From Fasciola hepatica (taxonomy: Eukaryota; Platyhelminthes; Trematoda; Plagiorchiida; Fasciolidae), in assembly GCA_948099385.1 (NCBI GenBank), contig CANUEZ040000179.1:10744001-10808000 (forward strand): a stretch of DNA of 64,000 bases, in the 5' to 3' direction. The notes under the pieces were generated by a model. The model saw nothing but the letters and a program-made list of their open reading frames with translations. It was not told where the DNA came from and did not search any database. Of this stretch, positions 20,882 through 31,206 are shown in pieces. The position numbers and the translations under genes were made by a program. The number at the start of each line of letters is the position of its first letter. Position 1 is the stretch's first letter.

Positions 20882-22327
20882 CTAGATGAGGCACGGACAT
20901 GGTTCCCAGGGAGTGACTGGGTGGCAGTAGAGGTATAGAGCAGTTGGTGTGGCGGATAGTAATGTAATGGAGCGGTGATTGGGGAGGGATAAGTTGGGTA
21001 AAAGTAGGGCAGTTAGCCGAGATAGAAGAGTAGGATTCACAGCCACACAAGAGGCTGGTAAAATGTCGCTCGACCGAGCTTTTTTCTTATGGTTTGCATG
21101 TGCATTATGTTGATGGGTCTTGTTCTTTTGGCGACGAAGTGTTAACTTCTGAGGGTCAGTCTGCACTGACGGGTTAACCAGCGGTGATGGCCTAGGTGGT
21201 AACCAGATACATTCTGGTGGCGAATGGGTGAGTGCAGCGGGTGGGCTTAGGGGCCTGGTTGGGTTATCAAAAATGCCAGAGGTAACGGGATGCATGGGTG
21301 TAGAAGGAGGTGGGTTGATGGTGCGGTGATTTTTAGGTACGGTTGCATAACCCGACATGGAGCTAGTAGAAGGAATGGGGTCATCTAGACTTGTGGAGAA
21401 CATGAGCTCGCGGGTGGATGAGTCGGAAGAACCTTCATCAGTTTTGTGAATGCTGGGGCGCTTGTTCCAGTCCATAGACTTGCTTGGGCTATTCTGAACA
21501 TTGGGGCGTTTGCCAGGTGGCTCATTGGGTGAGAAAATTGGCGTACTGTCTAAATCTACGGTTGCATTGTGATCTGCAATAGATGGCAACATCGGGTGAT
21601 GGCCAGTGATAGGTGCACCAGAGTTCCGGGGTGGATTGTTAGTTTCACCAACACTGGGGTTACTGTTCTGGGCGTGACCCTTGTGCACCTCCCTTTGGAG
21701 TGGGGTCTTGTCCGGAAGTATCTTGGCGCACTTGAAGCCGGTTTTGGCTACGACTAACGATTGCCGGCTGATAAAGGTCTTGGCGACAACTTCGTTTGTA
21801 AACTGGAAAAGCAGTGGAGAGGTGGAGCGCAGGGAAGTTTTGCGGAGTCTAACACAGTGGCACGGTTGTGAGCCAAGGTTGCAAGCGCTTAGGATCATAT
21901 TTTTAGCAGCTGAGAGAGGTATTCGGTCTGGAATGTTAAACACAATCGCATTGTTTGCATTTTTTATCCTTCTGAAGATCTCCGAGGCAATTGTGTCCAC
22001 AAATTTCGTGGCCAGTAGTAGATTGGTTGGGGTATGGTGTGCGGCTGGATCAAGCAAGAACGCTATAGGCATCAGTTGACCGATAATCAGATCAGCGGAG
22101 TCAAGTCGGGAGGAAAGACTGCTCAGAGTTTTGGTCATTTCCGTAGATTGTCTATTGGCATTTCCAAGTATATCTACCAGAGAGACTGAGCAGTTGTCCG
22201 GTGAGTTTTGGAATTTAGTGGTCTTGCGACGGCGAGTGCTGACCGTGATTTTGGGTCGGCTGGGAGGAGATGTAGGCATATCTATGGTGGTAAAGAGGTG
22301 GATCGCCAGTCGGACAAGATGTGGCAA
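20882..22327 (-). CDS. ORF1 protein B2 of a related CR1-like element (481 aa)
   Basis: Homologous to the ORF1 of element A along its first half: NCSVSLVDILGNA, AHHTPTNLLLATKFVDT, AIVFNIPDRIPLSAAKNMIL, CPLLFQF-like SPLLFQF and KILPDKTPLQREVHKGHAQ. The C-terminal half is Pro/Ser/Thr-rich. Reading may shift near 20885, because an alternative frame to 20841 continues similar low-complexity residues. No ORF2 follows directly; either the element is cut here or its ORF2 is B1 (10403-13260), displaced by insertion of A. Confidence 0.75.
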   Translation of the reverse strand: MPHLVRLAIHLFTTIDMPTSPPSRPKITVSTRRRKTTKFQNSPDNCSVSLVDILGNANRQSTEMTKTLSSLSSRLDSADLIIGQLMPIAFLLDPAAHHTPTNLLLATKFVDTIASEIFRRIKNANNAIVFNIPDRIPLSAAKNMILSACNLGSQPCHCVRLRKTSLRSTSPLLFQFTNEVVAKTFISRQSLVVAKTGFKCAKILPDKTPLQREVHKGHAQNSNPSVGETNNPPRNSGAPITGHHPMLPSIADHNATVDLDSTPIFSPNEPPGKRPNVQNSPSKSMDWNKRPSIHKTDEGSSDSSTRELMFSTSLDDPIPSTSSMSGYATVPKNHRTINPPPSTPMHPVTSGIFDNPTRPLSPPAALTHSPPECIWLPPRPSPLVNPSVQTDPQKLTLRRQKNKTHQHNAHANHKKKARSSDILPASCVAVNPTLLSRLTALLLPNLSLPNHRSITLLSATPTALYLYCHPVTPWEPCPCLI

Positions 22328-22889
22328 TAAGCAGGGGTTTGAGAGCTATACAGAAGCAAGGGATTAAGTGCAGAGTATTGCCAAAGTGTTTAAGCCTTAG
22401 GGGATAGTGCTCGCCACAGGAGGTCAATATCGGCGGAACTAATTATGTATCAGTTGTTCAGCTAAAAATTGTAAGCAGTTTCTGCGGATGTTGCTGTTTG
22501 AAAGTTTCCGGATGTATTACGCAAGTCAAGACTGCTGTAGTCTCTTTACGAAGGTGATTCTCTGAGTGGTATCTTGGAGTCTGCTAGTGTTGTTTGACTG
22601 AGACTGATATTTCGCTTAGCTCCTACCCTATGATCACTTTTGTATGTATATTATACCACCGGGTGGTCCCAGAGAATAGTATTCAGAAGAAATGGCTTGA
22701 TTTTTTCTGGGTCGGACAACAGGCCTTAGAGCTATGGTTTTAGGTATTATCCTAGATAGCCTAATAAAAACTATACCGATAACAGCGAGAAAGCTACGCG
22801 GTGTAACGCAGCCGACGTCAAATTCTTTTTGATGTCATTATTCATGTAATAATCTAGTATCGTAGAATATCACGGATAATCGTCTTTTG
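22328..22889. other. No recognisable gene between B2 and C
   Basis: Presumably 5' UTR of B2 followed by an unidentified junction. No motif seen. Confidence 0.4.
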
Positions 22890-23790
22890 ATTTCGGGATC
22901 CGTTGCGAATTTGGCTACGCACTGCTTATACGTTCGTTACAGTCACTCTTGGCCAGCGGTGCGCAGTAATGCAGTCCAGACACTTCGTTGGGGAGATTCG
23001 TTATTGTAAGATCCAGCAAGGATGGAACGCATCCAGTCCTATATCTGGTATTTTCCCTAATATTCTGGTGCAAAGCGTTGGCATGCAGCCATTCTAATTA
23101 GGTTTGCTCCTCCGATCCCGTCACGCAGACCTCAGACATTCAGTCGATAAGCGGAAGATTGAAGTCACCCACTATGAGGGTCATTTGTGCGTTCTTAACT
23201 AGTTCAGTCAAAGTCCGCAGTGAGCACACGTCCTCTTTGTGGTTAGTACTTGGTGCCCTGTAGACACAGACAACGTTAACTCTTCTGCCTGGAGGAATGA
23301 TCGTAACGGCGCATCACTGGACATTACGAGTGCACATCTTGGTCTGAGACTCAAGGTGGTTTTTACCTGACCTAACGAGGATGGCTACTCCTCCACCAAG
23401 GCGATCCTGTTCTGGATCGTGCCGGTAGACTGCAAAACTTTTAGTTATTAGGCCTTGCACATGGTTTTCTTTAGAAAGCCACGTTTCCGTAACGGCAACT
23501 ATTGACGCATCCTGCTCGTCAGCGGTTTTGGCTAGTTGCGCCCATTTGTTTCTTATACTAAACGCGTTAGTATATAGCCCCACCGCGTTTGCTCCGTCGC
23601 CTAAGGGTCTCTTGTCGTTCACTCTTGTCTGTTTCTCAGGCGCAGCCCCTGAGATGGTGACAAGTTTTTGCTTCGGATGTCCCCACTGGTGTGCATGACG
23701 CCGGCTGACGATCCAGAATTTCCGACGACTCTCAGTCCACCTATATAGGAGTTGCCACAAAATCCAGACTGGCAGGGGTCGCGCTGTCAT
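22890..23790 (-). pseudogene. CR1-like element C, endonuclease domain fragment
   Basis: Minus-strand frames give LYTNAFSIRNKWAQL, VAVTETWLSKENHV, RLGGGVAILVRS, then after 23314 VNVVCVYRAPSTNHKEDV, LIVGDFNLPLIDW-like and PSLLDLTITN. This is the order of an AP-endonuclease of a different CR1 clade from A/B. Stops and a frameshift near 23310 break it, and the RT part is missing, so the copy is cut off at its 3' side, the reverse of normal 5' truncation. Confidence 0.78.
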
Positions 23791-24060
23791 CCATCTTCGG
23801 ACAGTGCTGCCAATTTTTGTCTTCTATCGCGTCTTCACATACAACTATTTGTGACCCCACACGCGGCTTCTTTACTACTGTCGGAGTCGGAGCCTGAGAG
23901 CAGAGTACGGCATTCCGCTGAAGTGGTGGGCTTCTCACCAGCGCCGTGGCTGGTCGAGCAAGGTTACCCCCGGAGCTAGACCACCAAGCCTTACTCTATG
24001 CCTGTCTGGCACAATTTGATATCTACCCTTGGTTACGTGAGCAGGATCGTCCACCATAGC

Positions 24061-24640
24061 TCACCCATCCTTCGCTATATTACAGTCTATCTTCTTCTTG
24101 GACTGCCTTGCCCTTCTGGGCCTCTGCTCAGTCCACTGGCCCTTGTCGGTCCGCTTCAAAGGAGTTGAGGCGACGGCCGCATGGCAAGCTCTCGGAACTG
24201 GTCCACTCGCTCTGACGACTGTCCTCTCAGGTGTGGCTACTGCTTCCGCAAACGACTTACTGCCACCTGATTGCGGTATATTGGGGCTTATATCTAAGGT
24301 ACTACTTGGTGGGCGTTGGTCCTGCTCTTGGTTCTGCAGTTTAAATGCCAAACTGGCCGCCTCCCTGCAAGGAGACAGACCCCCTCAGCCCATGGGCTCT
24401 GTTTACAAAGGACACAGATGCCATTCGCTATTCACGAACACCTTGGGTGAGTCCATATCTTGCATACATTGCACTCTGTGCCATGTACTACACGTTTGCC
24501 GCACCTAGGTGCGGGACAAGTGTCAGGAAGGCGTGACATACCGAAAACCACAAAACGAGGGCGAAAACAACTCAAGCGCTCTTTACTGAAACACAAAATA
24601 AACACTCCGACACTATCAGATAAAGCCAACTAACACAAGA
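24061..24640 (-). pseudogene. Element C ORF1 with PHD/C4HC3-like zinc finger
   Basis: Minus-strand translation has CPAPRCGKRVVHGTECNVCKI followed by WTHPRCS (about 24530-24435), a Cys-rich finger of the type found at the start of some CR1 ORF1 proteins. A second Cys pair (CVLCK) follows. After a frameshift near 24400 a basic stretch (TEQRPRRARQSKKK) appears. It lies just upstream of the element C endonuclease in the same orientation. Confidence 0.65.
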
Positions 24641-24839
24641 GAACAAAAACAAAGACTAAAATTGAGAAAAGGTCGCTTCAAAAAACACCGAAAACTATTC
24701 GGCAATACTACAAGGAGAAAAATTATATTCTCCGGATAAAATGCACCTTAAATGCAATTCTGATACGCTCAGTATTGTGAATTAAACTAATTTGATTCAC
24801 AAAACCATTCAAAAACTCAATTTAAAGACGACAGCTTTA
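24641..24839. other. A-rich junction without a gene
   Basis: AT-rich sequence between element C 5' end and decayed copy D; no motif. Confidence 0.4.
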
Positions 24840-26650
24840 TGAATTCAAACCGCGCGGCGCTCACCGTCCAGTTCGAACAGCAACCTAGAGTGAGTCTAGG
24901 CTATCAGGAGTTTGCCTTCCTGGGTACGTTATGTTCTGAGGATAAGTGCCATCGTCGTTCTAGCCCTGCCAATTTGAGTCGGTGCTTGCTCATGGAAGTT
25001 AAAGGAATAGGAAAAACGCAGACCCAGGTCTCTTACAACGTGGGTAGTGGGAATAGGTAGACCATTCATTGTAGGGGAGTCCGGTGGGAAGCGGCATTTT
25101 TTGCCACAGAAGAGTGCCGTTAGCCGCAGGAAACTTCATCAGCCACTGACTAAATCACTCATCAAGGGACTTTAAGTCTAACAGAGTATTACCAAGTGCT
25201 GAGCGCAGGGCATTTGCCTCATAAGTGTAGACTAGCTTTATGTCTTCAGCACGGAAGACTGTCACGCCATGACGCACCAACTGGAAGACATCATTTTTAC
25301 AGATGAGAAAAGAGAGGGTTTAGAACGCTACCTTGTACGACCCCTCTGGTAGCTGGTTTGGGTAGAGATGTCCCATTGAGGACGACTGTTTGAGAACTTT
25401 CGGAGAGGTGGGATGGTAGCCAGGAAAGAAGGGAGTCAGTAGCTCCTCAGGGTTTAGCTTTTAAAAAAGAGCGAGCATGAGATACGCGGACGAATGCTCT
25501 AGTCATATCTAGAATGGTGACGAAGAGTGACTTGTTGTTATCGGCATTGGAAGTGAGTAAATGGAGGGAGTCCAGCCGACACGTGAGGCACGAACGGGAC
25601 TTTAGGAATCCATGTTGGACTGGGTTGATAAGATTTTGAGAAGTCAGGATATTTTCAAACTGATCCTTCACGATCCTCTCCACGAGCCCGGAAGCAACTA
25701 AAGTGTGGTTTACTGGGGGTCAGTTCCACGGCCCATGCAGTGGATCATCTGTGTAGCTTGGAGTTATACAGGACGCTTTCTACCCAGCTGGGAAGATTCC
25801 AGACGATACGGATAACTGAAAGAGATTCAGCAATAGGAGTACTAGGTCAGGCCCCCGAGGCCGAAATAAGACAGGTGGAAGGCTATCGCGTCCTGAATGA
25901 TAGGAAGTTTGAGTGTTGGCGAGGAATTTCCCGATTTTGTCGGTTGTAAATGTTATGGTTGATATCGCTTTCTGTGCGATCATCGGATAGCCGAGTGACG
26001 GAGGGTTAGGGTCCGTAGTAGGAGCTGAAGCGAAATGGCAGTTGAAAGCCTCAGCCACATCTTTTGGCAAATCAGGGTGGGTGCTGTTTTGGATGAGGAA
26101 TGGGATATTGTTTTCAAAGCTTTATCAGTTGGGAGATTTCAGCAGTCTTGGGAAGAGTTTCACACTGACAGCCTGTTGTAGTGCAGTCCTTTCTTGCTTT
26201 CTGGGCTCATTCTCAGTTGCTGCTGCTTATTCTTAAAGTCAGAAAGAAGTCTCGATTCCTGAGGAACGAGTCCCCGAGCTTAAAAATCTTTTATCCAATT
26301 CTGTCAATTTGGGTATTCATGGCTCAAATACGCTCAACGGTTGAATGTGGCAGTTTGTGGAGGAGAGCAGCCTGGAGCAGAACACATCATCTGCCCTTTG
26401 CGGATAAAATTTCGGGAGTAAGTCGGACCAGTCTATGCTTCGGGGGAAAGTAGGCAACTGGGCCCAGTTGGTCAATCTATAGGTGTTTTGGTTTCGGATT
26501 TCAAAAACTTCAGGGAGGCATGACTGATGTGTAAAAACGAGGAGAAATGACCGTCTTATGGTCTCTACGGGGAAGGTTTTTGTCAGGGAGACGTTCACCT
26601 CGAGGAGGCCATGAGTCAAGACTACATTTAGGATATTGCTGCTTGTTACC
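24840..26650 (-). pseudogene. Decayed CR1-like copy D (endonuclease end and RT)
   Basis: Read on the minus strand: SSNILNVVLTHGLLEV (endonuclease end, about 26640-26590), an N-terminal RT linker, DVAEAFNCHFASAPTTDPNP, LPPVLFRPRGPDLVLLLLNLF (26070-25780), then NPVQHGFLKSRSCLTCRLD and ILDMTRAFVRVSHA (25650-25470). Many stops and frameshifts. The FADD box region (about 25250-25300) is degenerate. The copy ends inside the endonuclease where + strand element E begins. Confidence 0.82.
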
Positions 26651-26654
26651 GCTC

Positions 26655-27710
26655 TCTTCCCGCCCCCTTCCCACACTACTTCCCTGTTACTCACCCACAA
26701 ACTTCCATCCCAGATCTGACCTACCGGCCTTATACTGTTTCTGCCCAGCATGTAGGTTACCTGCAGCCATATTCTTATTTTTTTTCCTGACCGGTGCCCT
26801 CCACACTCGTGGCCATATCGCTAATTGCCCTATGAACCATATCGATAATTCTCCCTCGATGTCATGTCCTTTAGCACCTTACACCCCACACCCCCTCCCG
26901 TCCAACCCGCTTCCACAGATATTCTAGACCTTTCACTCTGCCACATCATGCCCCCTCCCCCCGTAACACGTGACACCCCTCCGGCCCAAATCAGCAGTCT
27001 GTTGCACACCCGCCGTGTTCATTACCCTCAGCGGTCGGCGGAGCCTCATTCTAACGCATTGCCTACTTTCTGTCCCTCATTCAACATTGTCCGCCCTCCC
27101 ACTTCTACTGACACTCTATCCCCACTGAGACCCAACTCCTATCCCAACAGCCATCCCAACGGTTTTGCACCTGGCGTCAGTGATTTGCGAAAAGCGACAC
27201 TGGACTCCTTGGTACTAGTTCTTTTTAACGCTCGATCAATAATTAGAAAAATATCGCATCAGCCGTTTCTGGCATTCACCTTAAGCGCTGTCATTATACT
27301 AGCAACTGAATCCTGGCTGTCAGATTATGCCTCACTTGACCTTGTTCGCATAGCCGGGTATCAATGCTTCTCGGACACCCGGCGGTCTAGGCGTGGAGAG
27401 GGCTGTTTAGCCTTTGCCAAATGCACTATCGACGCTAGTGTTATTGACCACCTGTCTCTTCTTACTGGGGATCCGGTACGGCTATCTATTCACGCCTCCG
27501 GCCAGGACCTCCTGCTTGGCTGCATCTATGTCCCTCGAGGCTGAAGCCTGCAAAAATTGACTCCGTCGTGGATGTCCTTAATGCTGCGCTTGACTATCCT
27601 GCCGGCGCAAAGATACTACGGGTGACTTCAACCGCAATTAAGTCTGTTGGTCCTCCCATGCTAGCTCTCTCACTCCCCCCACCTTCCTTTCTCGAGTGCG
27701 TCCTGGTGGA
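26655..27710 (+). pseudogene. CR1-like element E: 5' part and endonuclease N-terminus
   Basis: The frame 26864-27544 starts with Pro/Thr-rich residues and then shows LFNARSIIRKI, LATESWLSD, RRGEGCLAF and GCIYVPRG, the front half of the AP-endonuclease. It stops with TGA at 27542-27544, at the same point after the GCIY motif where A and A' have TAA. After a frameshift, similarity continues to FLECVRPGG (about 27680-27708), where an insertion begins. Confidence 0.82.
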
Positions 27711-28402
27711 TGTTTAGTTGCACGCAGGATTTGCGGATTCTTTTCCCGCCCAGCGAATGGAGAAGCAGAACGGTGGCAATTGATGGGTTCTAGTAATTAT
27801 ATTGGTAACCCTGTAAAAATGACAGGAGAAGGGAGACTGAACGAGCTGATAGCCACAGCTGATGAGCTGGAGCGCGCCTTAACGTTTGCTAAGTGGCGTG
27901 ATGTAAGTTTCGATGAGCTCGACTTTTCCGGTACCAGGTGGACTTAAACAAATCAGACTCTAAGCGACCAGTCGATTGAAGGAACCGATGCTGGACCGAA
28001 TTGCTGACCTATTAAAAAACCCGGTCGACGTTTGCTAAGCCAGTCGCGTACCTCAATGGATGAATGGTGATGATCACTCAAATGTCCTTAAGGGTTTCTA
28101 AGATAGGCTGATATGTCCGACCGAGGAAGATTATAATGACGCATTGGTTAAATCGGGTCTGGATGACTGAAAGTACCTTGAGGCACTTTTGTCCTGACTA
28201 TGAGCCACTTTAAGTAACTGAGAGGAAAGATTCGAAAAGGAAGATTGCCTATGGCTAGAGGAGGGCCTGACACCGGAGTTGGCCGCCTTTGGGGAGCGGT
28301 TTTCAATCATAAGTAAACATAAGTGAAAATACTTATTCGTAAACAAGGCGCGCCTAAGCTCTTAGCTTGCAATTGCATTTTAATGAGTTCGGTGTCTGCG
28401 AA
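27711..28402. mobile_element. About 690 bp insertion inside the element E endonuclease
   Basis: Endonuclease homology breaks after VRPGG and resumes at WTQHVSCPTRGN near 28404. Joining the flanks through GATG restores GGW as in element A, so the insert is flanked by GATG copies (about 27707-27710 and 28403-28406). No inverted repeats or tail are visible. A short frame at 27696-27947 (RLNELIATADELERALTFAK) has no recognised family. Origin unknown. Confidence 0.55.
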
Positions 28403-29343
28403 ACCGCTACAGATGGACCCAACATGTCTCCTGCCCTACAAGGGGGAACTACCTCTTGGACCTAGTATTCTCCACTGATATTGCTGTTATCATCCACATT
28501 TCTGATCACTTCCCAGGTAGTGACCACCGCATGGTTAGGTTCAAGCTGAGCTGCTTCTGCTGTTCCCATCCGATGTAATCTCCTCTCCCTGTTACGATAT
28601 CCTACCGTTCATGTGACTGGCCCCTAGTACCAGCGATAACCCGTTCCCTTAACTGGGACACCTTTGTTCTCTCCTCTGATCCCCTCACAGCTGTGAACTC
28701 TCTCTACTCCAACCGCTTACTCTGCTTAAGTGCCGCTAACCCATGTGCCGATCTAAGCTTCAAGTTCAGCAGCTCACGCCTGTAACCTTTGGAGCGAAAG
28801 CTGGCTAAGCTGCAATTTACGTTCGCCAGATCACGTGACTTTCCAATTCTTCAGCGCATAAACCAGCTGCACCTGAAGCTGCTTCGCGCGGCCGATTCGC
28901 ATCTGAGAAGGCAAGAGCTCACCCCCCTGGCACACCCCAACAAAACTGGCTACCTGTCCAACCTGTTTAGTAAAAGATCCAACCGCGCCAATCTTACCTC
29001 GTCCAAATTCCTCATCTGCGGCTCAACTACCGCTAATATCCCAGCTTCTATTTCTGGGGCCTTCAAAGATCGTTTCTCTTCCTCCCTTATAAACTGCTCT
29101 GGTATCCCTTCTCCTACAACCCATCCCCGCACCTCTGCCTCTCCTTTACCGATTCTCTTCACCGATCTAGAAACTGAAAAATTAGTTTCCTCTAATAAAC
29201 CTTCCCCGAAACCGGGCCCAGATGATCTCCCACCGGCACTCCTCCGTTTTGATGGTCCTGACTCCCCTTTATTGTTACCTGATATATACTCCACTTCCAT
29301 GCTTCACAGGTCCGTACCCCTCAATGAAAAACCTCCGTTATAA
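28403..29343 (+). pseudogene. Element E endonuclease end and RT N-terminal part
   Basis: WTQHVSCPTRGNYLLDLVFS and FPGSDHRMVRFKL finish the endonuclease. The frame 28789-29343 (MERKLAKLQFTFARSRD ... KPSPKPGPDDLPPALLRFDG) is the linker and first RT block; it ends where a frameshift near 29335 replaces the conserved PSQWK region. Decayed. Confidence 0.8.
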
Positions 29344-29422
29344 TTCCGAGTTTCAAAAAGGATACACTACACGACCCAGATAACTATCGGCTCATCTCCA
29401 CACCCCAGTAGTCTGCAAAATC

Positions 29423-30026
29423 ATGGAGAGTATTATCAAAAAACACATTGTCCGGTACCTCTTATCCAATAACCTGTTGAACCCTGGTCAGCATGGGTTA
29501 TTAAACTCCCGCTCCTGTTCTTCCTGCCAGCTAGACCTTCTCAATGTCCTATTGTCTGCTGCGGACGCCGGCAACTCTGTAATTGTCCTGTACCTCGACA
29601 TGTCTAAGGCTTTTGACCGTGTCCCCCACATGCATCTGTTAACCAAAATTCGGTCTTTTGGTATTACTGACCCTCTCACCTCATGGTTATCCTCGTATCT
29701 CCCTCACAGGTCACAAGCTGTGCTTGTCGATGGCCACTTACCTTCTGCCAAGCCCATCACTAGCGGTATCATCCATGGCAGTGTCTGGGGCCCATTGCTA
29801 TGCCTAACTCATATCAATGATATTTTCTCTTCTGTTCGCCGCGGTACCTCTTTCTCCTCTGCTGAAGATGTAAAAACAGTGTACTCCTTCCTCCTCAAGG
29901 ACCTATCCGTGACCCTGTGCAACATATCGCGTGACTTACTCTCTCTCTCCCTCTCTCTCTCCGAACTTGGTGCTTCTCGTGGTTCATGAAGTTCTCTGCG
30001 GATAAGAGCTTCCTCCTACCTTACAA
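29423..30026 (+). pseudogene. Element E reverse transcriptase core, left half
   Basis: Shows NPGQHGLLNSRSCSSCQLDL, LYLDMSKAFDRVPH and ITSGIIHGSVWGPLL. The catalytic FADD box reads SSAEDVKTVYSF, so the first Asp is Glu. A (CT)n-rich stretch lies at 29938-29961. The frame is interrupted at 30026 by insertion of A' and resumes at 41333. Confidence 0.88.
29629..30026 (+). repeat. 398 bp target duplication, left copy
   Basis: From CATGCATCTGTTAACC to CTACCTTACAA this is repeated at 40935-41332 with only two differences noticed (near 29650 and 29670). The two copies bracket the inserted element A' exactly. Confidence 0.92.
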
Positions 30027-30512
30027 TAATAATAATAGTTTATTTCGGATAACCCCGAAGCATGCTGCAATGCAAGATCAAACGGTACAAATGAAAGCTG
30101 AATGAAAGTTACAGTGGGACTGTACAATTATGCGAACGCGATTGAATATAAGAGAAGGCATTCAAGTCAATTGCTGCGATACCGCCCGGTGAATTTAAAC
30201 TCAAGGTCAAGTGGTCGATCCGGCTGGAGGTAGGCGTAGTTATTCTGCCAAAATGTGGGATGGGTGGAGAATGGTACAAAATCACACAAATCCTACAGAA
30301 GAAAGACTGTCCTGTCGGAGAACTAAACTGGATTTACGGATACGCAGATATCGTGAGGAAGAAACATTCCTGAAGGAGACGTATTCAAGCAATGGAGCTT
30401 TGCTATGTATGAGAGGAGTTGCGGTGAAAAATTAGACGATAAAAAATGGTGGCATAATACATAAAGACCAAGAAAATCGGTCGAGAATAGCAATTTTGGG
30501 GTACAGTGACCG

Positions 30513-30526
30513 CCCAGTCAGCACAA
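30513..30526 (+). repeat. Left terminal inverted repeat of the DNA transposon
   Basis: CCCAGTCAGCACAA, exact reverse complement of 35604-35617. Confidence 0.93.
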
Positions 30527-31206
30527 GGGGTCGAAAAAACGCCCCCAAACGGTACCTTCCGGGACTGTTTTTCAAAATCCCATTTTTATGATAAATAAGT
30601 TGTGCAATTGTACTAATTAGCCCTGAAATCGCCAACTGCGAAGTTTTATCCCCATAAACGTCATGGTTTTGGAGATATACGCACTTTATTGTTTCGCTGC
30701 TTTTTATCATTTCCCGGTGATTGCCTTGATTTTTCAAGCATATAAGCACCCAAATGTAGCACTACAAATGAGTACCTTTCTTTTTTTCGACAACTCGAGC
30801 ATGCTTCTTCATGAAACACCGTCACTGACGTTTTTCGCTTTTTGTTTGTTTTACTGAGGTGCGCCATTCTGTCACGTGATCCGTCGAAGGTTACACGCTA
30901 GCAGTAAGTCGTCCTGTACCGAGTCTTCACTTTCGTCAATAACGACGTTTTGTGTCACGTTTATGCTGTTATTTCAGTCAATGAATATCGCCTACATGTT
31001 TAATGTCTACTGCATTGTCCGTCTATTCCTTATTAGCTCATTATTGACTAAATAACGGAATGGCTGTATTCGTTGTCATGTTTGATGGAAGATACTAAGT
31101 TTTTCACGTGACTATTAGATTTTTACAATTATTCACGAGATACGCTTTATGTACTGCTATATGCCCTTTAAATTCGAACCATATCTAGTAGCTATCATTG
31201 CACAAA
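30527..31206 (+). other. Left subterminal region and 5' leader of the transposase gene
   Basis: Contains GGGGTCGAAAAAACGCCCCC (30527-30546), nearly repeated in the same orientation at 35489-35508. Such subterminal motifs often bind transposase in CMC elements. No promoter motif can be named. Confidence 0.55.

Noticed and set aside
29938..29961. (CT)n tract as a regulatory element
   Set aside because: It is a simple repeat inside the decayed element E RT and appears again only because of the 398 bp duplication.
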